From Hypsibius dujardini (taxonomy: Eukaryota; Tardigrada; Eutardigrada; Parachela; Hypsibiidae), in contig LRSR01009655.1 in assembly GCA_001579985.1 (NCBI GenBank), forward strand, positions 1-21,848: a stretch of DNA of 21,848 bases, written 5' to 3'. The notes under the pieces are model-generated. The model saw only the letters and a list, made by a program, of their open reading frames with translations. It did not search any database and was not told the origin of the DNA. A program made the position numbers and the translations under genes. Below are positions 17,337-21,848 of the stretch, in pieces. Position 1 is the stretch's first letter. Every line of letters starts with the position of its first letter.

Positions 17337-19734
17337 ATGGCCTTTCATCCAGTCCACGAATATTTGACGTATATTCGCGCGGAAAATGGGAAAGAGTTCC
17401 ATTGCGTCGAGCTACCTGGCCTCCTGGGAGACGGAGCTTTCGGGTCGGTTAGGAAAGTCAAGTTGGTGCTGTCTGAACACGATGTAACACCCCTACCAGG
17501 GACTCCTCACGCTCTCAAATATCTCTACGACGCCTGCGACAGTGAAAAAATGTTTAAGCTGTCTGTCCTACCGACACTTGATTGCGAGAATATTGTGAAA
17601 TATCTTGCAGTTGGATATACGTACAGCCCAGGTACGCCCATCGAACGCTTGAAATCTTGCCTCATCATGGAGTTGTGTGACGGGGGGACCTTGGAGGAGT
17701 CTCCATCCTCCACCTCTATCGGTGGATACAATAATAAACTACACCGGACAAATTGCACGCGCATTGAATTATCTTCACAGCCAACGTGGGCAGCACCATG
17801 AAGCAATCTTTCACGGAGACCTCAAACCGCTGAATGTAATGTTACATAGTAAACATGACGACTGTCCAGTGCTGAAATTAACCGACCTCGACAGTTTCAC
17901 CCAGGTGCGGGGTGAGCACACTCGACGGTCCGATTTGTCGACAAAGAAAGGAACCATTCGTTATATGTCTCCGGAAATGCTTGCCTGGAATCCTAGCACA
18001 AAGCTGCCACTGGTGGGTCGGTCCACGGATATATGGAGCCTGGGATGCATAGTACTGCGTATGTCATGCGCTGATTGGCTCGACTGCCGAACATGCGATG
18101 GGAGGGTTCTTAAAGGAAACAGCTTGAGCGATCTTCAATTACAGGCAATCCTTACTGATGGCGGATCTCCTGAAATACCCAAGAACATGCCTGGCACTAC
18201 CCGAGACTTGGTCACTGCATGCCTACGCTGGCTACCTTCTGACAGACTTTCAGCGAAAGATCTGTCGCAGTACATTGCGAAAGTTACTTTAAAGAACTCG
18301 CAAACCATTGCTCTGAATTTCGAATCCTCAAAAGATGTGCGAAGGACGAATGTTCTAACGATCCTTTCGGGAATTCCCACCATCCTCGGACGCATTATAA
18401 AAGCCCTCATTGAAGCAGGAGCCGGAGCTCGATGGCTGTCACCTGAGCTGTACCGGAATGCTATGAACGCTAAACCTTTACATGCTAAACTACGCGCACC
18501 AGCGGAACATGGTGACATGGCAATAGTGAACGACCGTTTTCTGCAAGACCTACTCCGAATTAACGAATTTTTACATAAGGCGAAAACAGATGATTTGTCA
18601 AGCAGCGCACGTTGGAGTCCTGTACTGGGTGAATACCTAGCCAAGTTTGGGCCGAGCACCATTCACGTGACTATCAAGTTTCGGATTTGGCTGGAGAACC
18701 AAAATGATGCCGCGGAGCAAATCATTTTCCTGCAGGCATATGACAGGTGCAATATGTCTGGACATCTCAGACGGATGGAGCACGGTTTGACAGCGATTCT
18801 CGGCCCACATCTACTCACCGACCTAGTGGCACACTCCCAAGGGGATTTTAAGGAGTTTTTGCGTCTGGAACAGACGATGTACTGGTTGATGTGCCAGATC
18901 TGCAGCATCACACTAGGCTATCTGTGGCTCATCACAGTCATGAAAGTTCTTCCGGGTCAGAATGGTCCATTCACACCGGAAGAGGTGACCGAACGAGTGC
19001 GGAGTCTTGAAGCGTCTGTTACTAACGTGCTATTGGTCCTAGAAAGTGCTCGGCTGCATGCCAAGTCTTCGTTCTTGTTCCTACAGATCCGTGGCCATGA
19101 TGAGCATGTAAATTGTGGCGCTACTATAGACGGATGTTGCAATGAGCTGTCCGCAAGAGTTTATCGACTGATCGAAGAATACCTGGAAAGCGCGACCGAT
19201 ATTAGGACGGCCTTGCAAGCGGCATACCCGCAGTTTCAGTGGTCCGTTATAACTGCTGGCACGGATAAATTACGCACGTCTACCCTTTACTACGACAGTC
19301 CAGATGCAGCCGATCTTATGTGGCTCCAAAAGATGGAGAACTCGGAGAAATCACAACGCAAGAGGGGAAAAATTGCGCGTGCGGCTCGGTCGTTGAAGTA
19401 CGGGGAGCTTCGGTGGCGCACTGACCAGCTGGATTGCCTGGTGCTTTGGACAGAATACAAGAACTTTGCAGAGGGACACAATTTCCCCATCAGCGAGCTA
19501 CGGGAATGTATTAAGCAGCGTGACGACCAGGGAACCGATATCCTCGTGGGATTGAAGAAGTTGAACCTTTTGTATTACCGTGAACGGCTCGGTCCTTTGG
19601 ACAACCAAAGCCTAGCGGAAGTGAATGGTGTCACTTATCCGTTAACTCTCCAAGATCATCCGAACATTTACTTCTGGCCTGTTGCTTCGAAATCTTTGGG
19701 CGAAGTTGATAGTTGGAATGTTTGGAATACGTAG
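17337..19734 (+). CDS. Kinase paralogue C: protein-kinase-like protein with an unassigned C-terminal region, one frameshift
   Basis: The start is ATG 17337 in a good context (aaaaccATGg). Frame 1 of the protein covers 17337-17699 and a second frame continues at 17701-19734 (about 798 residues in all). Kinase parts in order are the glycine loop GDGAFGSV (31-38), Lys 61 in HALKYLY, the hinge MELCDGGTLEE (to 121), ALNYLHS, and the catalytic loop HGDLKPLNVML (Asp 161, Lys 163, Asn 166). DLD replaces DFG (183-185), followed by GTIRYMSPEM (205-214), TDIWSLGCIVLRM and a C-lobe ending in PSDRLSAKDLSQYI. Catalytic Lys and Asp are kept, so activity is possible. HGD in place of HRD makes it a non-RD kinase. 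From about residue 320 some 480 residues of unknown family follow, including DLMWLQKMENSEKS, SLKYGELRWRTDQLDCLVLW and LTLQDHPNIYFWP. It is intronless as read. The break may be a recent mutation or an assembly error. Confidence 0.85.
17697..17706 (+). other. Frameshift point in kinase C
   Basis: The hinge reads correctly through GAG GAG (17694-17699). Homology to paralogue A (FLVNNPPPLSS, compare LHPPPLSVD) resumes in the next frame with CTC CAT CCT at 17701. One extra base, or two missing bases at a TTTCTC-like Phe-Leu site, would explain it. It coincides with the position where paralogue A has a splice acceptor, so imprecise intron loss is another possibility. Confidence 0.8.
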
Positions 19735-19768
19735 GAAGGTCTCTCCTATAGCTAAACCCTGCTAACTT

Positions 19769-19985
19769 GTAAGAATCATACAGGCAACATTGCAATTGTG
19801 CTTTCAGTTCAGCACAATCTTTTTGTTCAAGTCGTACCCTCTGTTTTATTTGTGGATGAAACAAGCATTCGAAAAACGTCTCGTCTTAAGCGGTCTGAAA
19901 ATTTAATACAGGTATTGCGAGTCAGGATTGACGGAATGACGGATGGACAGATTAAGAGTCTGACAACCGGTCAGTCGTGGGTCAC
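19769..19985 (+). repeat. Kinase 3' flank, copy C
   Basis: The 3' flank of paralogue C, shared with locus A (about 4137-4225) and locus B (13240-13415). It is non-coding and probably 3' untranslated or flanking DNA. No AATAAA was noticed within it. Confidence 0.8.
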
Positions 19986-20077
19986 AATTTTTTTTCTTTT
20001 TTCAAACATTTGCTGGAAGCGAAAGCTACCCTTGCCTTGACGAAATACTGTGCTGTAATGATCTTACTACTCTAGTT

Positions 20078-20083
20078 TTTATT
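20078..20083 (-). terminator. Polyadenylation signal of the chitin-binding gene
   Basis: AATAAA on the minus strand, about 160 bp after the TAA stop at 20243-20241. The position and context (gtagaataaaaactagag) fit a 3' end there. Confidence 0.6.
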
Positions 20084-20240
20084 CTACCGTAGTTGGATAG
20101 AAAATACAGCACAGCAGTCGATAATAGAAATTTCGATTGGATAGACGTTGCTATCTGAATTAAGACAAAATAGACGATCAGTTTCTAAGCCGATGGATTC
20201 GTATCTTTGAACACCTTGCAGATCTGTGACACGGAACTGG

Positions 20241-21043
20241 TTACTTCCGAGCAATGGTATCTTGGTTATCCTGCGGAAAGATACAGATTAAGTTAAGCTT
20301 AAAGTCTACAGGATTTCCTTAAAAGTTTGCACGACAATGATAAAGAAAACTTACCAAAAGAACAACGTCCTTGCCCTGGTAAAGACGGGCGTTGGAGTAG
20401 TCAGCAAATTGGGCGGCTTGCGAGCAGTCAACGTTGAAGAACCAGTCGCAGACTGAAATACAATTGCTTGTAAATTATTAATATTAACTGCAGGCAATCC
20501 TTCCATTTTATAAGCAGGAAAATGTAACTTACTCAGAGTGATTTGGTTGAAAACCTGGAATAAGGAAAGAAGATGAATTATGATCATGAAATGTTAGCAG
20601 AATATAGACCGTAAATGTTGAAACAAAGCGACAGCCAGGCAGGAAGGCAGGAAAGCAAACAAACAGACAAATAAGCGGACAGACAGACAGACAGACAAGC
20701 TTGAACTTACGCTCAGCTTAGGGCAGATGTAGCTGGTCAGCTGTCCGTTGACGTCGCACCGGTCAAAGAGTTGGCACTTGGAGGGAGACGAGGTGTCGGC
20801 ATAGAAACCGGGCTTGGCGGGGTTGCAGGTAATGGGGCGGGGGCTGGGGATGGCCTGGTTGTCGGGGTAGTCTTGACCGGCCACCGCGTTGGGGTACAGA
20901 GACTGGATTTGTTCGGCGGTCAGAGCGCCCTTTCCGCGGAGCTTGGCAAGAGCATCCCACACCTTGGGGTTCTGATCACCGTTGGCGGCGCCACCGAGGG
21001 CTACTCCGAAGACGGCGGCGAGGACGATGAGGGAAGCCTGCAT
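20241..21043 (-). CDS. Secreted chitin-binding type-2 (CBM14) protein, four exons
   Basis: Predicted extracellular chitin-binding protein of cuticle or peritrophic-type matrix. Minus-strand exons are 21043-20711, 20554-20533 (only 22 bp), 20452-20355 and 20270-20241, giving 160 residues and TAA. All introns (156, 80 and 84 bp) have GTAAGT-type donors and AG acceptors and join in phase. A signal peptide (MQASLIVLAAVFGVALGG) is followed by a low-complexity spacer. One CBM14 domain then carries six cysteines: ITCNPAKPGFYAD, SKCQLFDRCDVNGQ, YICPKLS, ITLICDWFFNVDC. The aromatic residues typical of these domains are present (FYAD, VFNQ, DWFFNVDC). The short tail ends DNQDTIARK. Intron 1 contains a CAGA-type repeat (about 20677-20697). 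A TATA box lies upstream and AATAAA downstream. Exon 2 and part of intron 1 are duplicated at 13446-13610. It is intact. Confidence 0.93.
20677..20697. repeat. ACAG microsatellite in intron 1 of the chitin-binding gene
   Basis: About five tandem copies of acag (acagacagacagacagacaa), non-coding, inside the intron 20555-20710. Confidence 0.8.
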
Positions 21044-21124
21044 TGTCGATTGGGGTGGAGGTATTTTTATAAAGAAGAAAAAATCAAGAGAAAATGAGTG
21101 TACACTTTCGCCGATTTGAACTGA

Positions 21125-21132
21125 CTTTTATA
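21125..21132 (-). promoter_or_regulatory. TATA box of the chitin-binding gene
   Basis: TATAAAAG on the minus strand, about 80 bp upstream of the ATG at 21043. This predicts transcription starting near 21095-21105 and a leader of about 55 bp. Spacing and sequence match a standard RNA polymerase II core promoter. Confidence 0.6.
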
Positions 21133-21848
21133 TCTACGAACTCTCGGTTCTGTTTGTAAATGAAAATTTTTTTGATGTAACGTTAATTGATCGCTGCCCG
21201 AGAGGCCCTATATAAAAAGATTATGTTCCGGAAATAACGAGAGAATGTTTTTTGCTCGAGTTCGACCGTGATTCGGCGTACATGTCAATTGGATTATGCA
21301 ACTGAACGTTCTAGGGGGCCGCGGTGGCACGACCGTCAGAATACAGGTGAAGTCTGTGGAATTATCAGTCTATGTGTTTGGTGTGTAAGACAGACGAGTC
21401 AAGATTCTAACCTGTGGGGATTTATTGAACATGTATAATTGTACCGTTGTGCATAATTGCTCAATCAACGCCTTTGCCGATTTAAAGGCCTGGATTGAAC
21501 TTGCTTCAACCTTCTGGGCTCTGACTAACCTATTTTATATCTTCATACACGGACTACATGTTCAAGCTTTATATTGTAATTTAATATCAAACATATCAAA
21601 GAAGCCAAAACATAGAAAATATTCTACTTAAAATAAGTGCTTTTTGCTTCATCAGCGTGCAGACTTACTTAAAAATTGAGTTGTTTTGCTGGCACTGAAA
21701 ACATAAATATTTCAGTACATTTTAAATTAACAGCCGGATTGCAATTAAAATTGGAACTAATGGTATTTCAAATAAATATTTAATTTTACATATTTAGCAT
21801 GTTCTTTTTAAGGGGTAAGACTATGTCTCGTTGTGTTAGTAGTTGTGA
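21133..21848. other. Intergenic region to window end, no gene seen
   Basis: A plus-strand TATA-like tataaaaa lies at 21211-21218, facing away from the chitin-binding promoter. No convincing coding exon follows: a 68-codon frame at 21425-21631 shows no family resemblance. The end of the window is AT-rich. Confidence 0.4.

Noticed and set aside
17677-17803. Two overlapping independent genes at kinase C, the second starting at GTG 17677
   Set aside because: Kinase motifs run continuously from the first frame (hinge) into the second (catalytic loop). A frameshift in one gene explains both frames, and GTG starts are not expected here.
18135-18662. 175-codon minus-strand frame
   Set aside because: Antisense shadow of kinase C, with no motif or splice context.
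20049-20116. 10-bp inverted pair ctgtgctgta / tacagcacag flanking the poly(A) signal
   Set aside because: The arms are short with a long loop, and no duplication or second copy was recognised. It could be chance.
1-21848. CRISPR arrays, operons, rRNA or tRNA genes
   Set aside because: No spaced identical repeats, polycistronic layout or recognisable RNA gene cores were found. The introns show the DNA is eukaryotic.

Overview
The window looks like nuclear DNA from a small invertebrate with compact genes. Introns are short (60-208 bp) with GT..AG borders, the one clear promoter has a TATA box, one gene has an AATAAA signal, and decayed DNA transposons are dense. A six-cysteine chitin-binding cuticle or peritrophic-type protein beside a sigma-type glutathione S-transferase points to an ecdysozoan. 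A tardigrade is my best guess, but that is inference. No bacterial, organellar, CRISPR or viral structure was seen.

Layout. 1-530: a possible coding remnant, then a CAGA/CAGG-type simple repeat. 552-1340 (-): a broken pogo/jerky-type transposase. 1721-2086 (+): two coding-like terminal exons of an unrecognised gene. 2189-4089 (+): kinase paralogue A, a pseudogene. 4340-5345: decayed 20-bp repeats in two opposed blocks. About 5400-6840 (+): a Tc1/mariner-like transposase relic with a 571-bp hAT-type MITE nested in it. 6993-8545: a mariner element with perfect 31-bp inverted ends and an intron-like 208-bp insert. 8548-9825: AT-rich, no gene seen. 9826-10106 (-): a GST pseudogene. 10429-11446 (-): an intact six-exon GST gene. 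11680-13044 (+): kinase paralogue B, broken, followed by a J-domain-like stretch. 13240-13610: copies of kinase 3' flank and of a piece of the chitin-binding gene. 14046-15160: short inverted-repeat elements. 15584-16127: two weak coding candidates. 16600-16810: another decayed 20-bp array. 17337-19734 (+): kinase paralogue C, nearly complete but with one frameshift. 20241-21043 (-): a four-exon secreted chitin-binding gene.

The central feature is a local family of three kinase-like genes (A, B, C). B and C keep DLD where kinases normally have DFG, while A has lost that segment. A and C share a long C-terminal region of about 480 residues that I cannot assign to any family. All three loci also share a non-coding 3' flank, and locus B carries a fragment of the chitin-binding gene that lies downstream of C. 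This indicates segmental duplication of a kinase plus chitin-binding block, then decay of A and B. The GST and chitin-binding genes are ordinary, intact-looking genes (conjugation of electrophiles; extracellular chitin matrix) and need not be functionally linked to the kinases.
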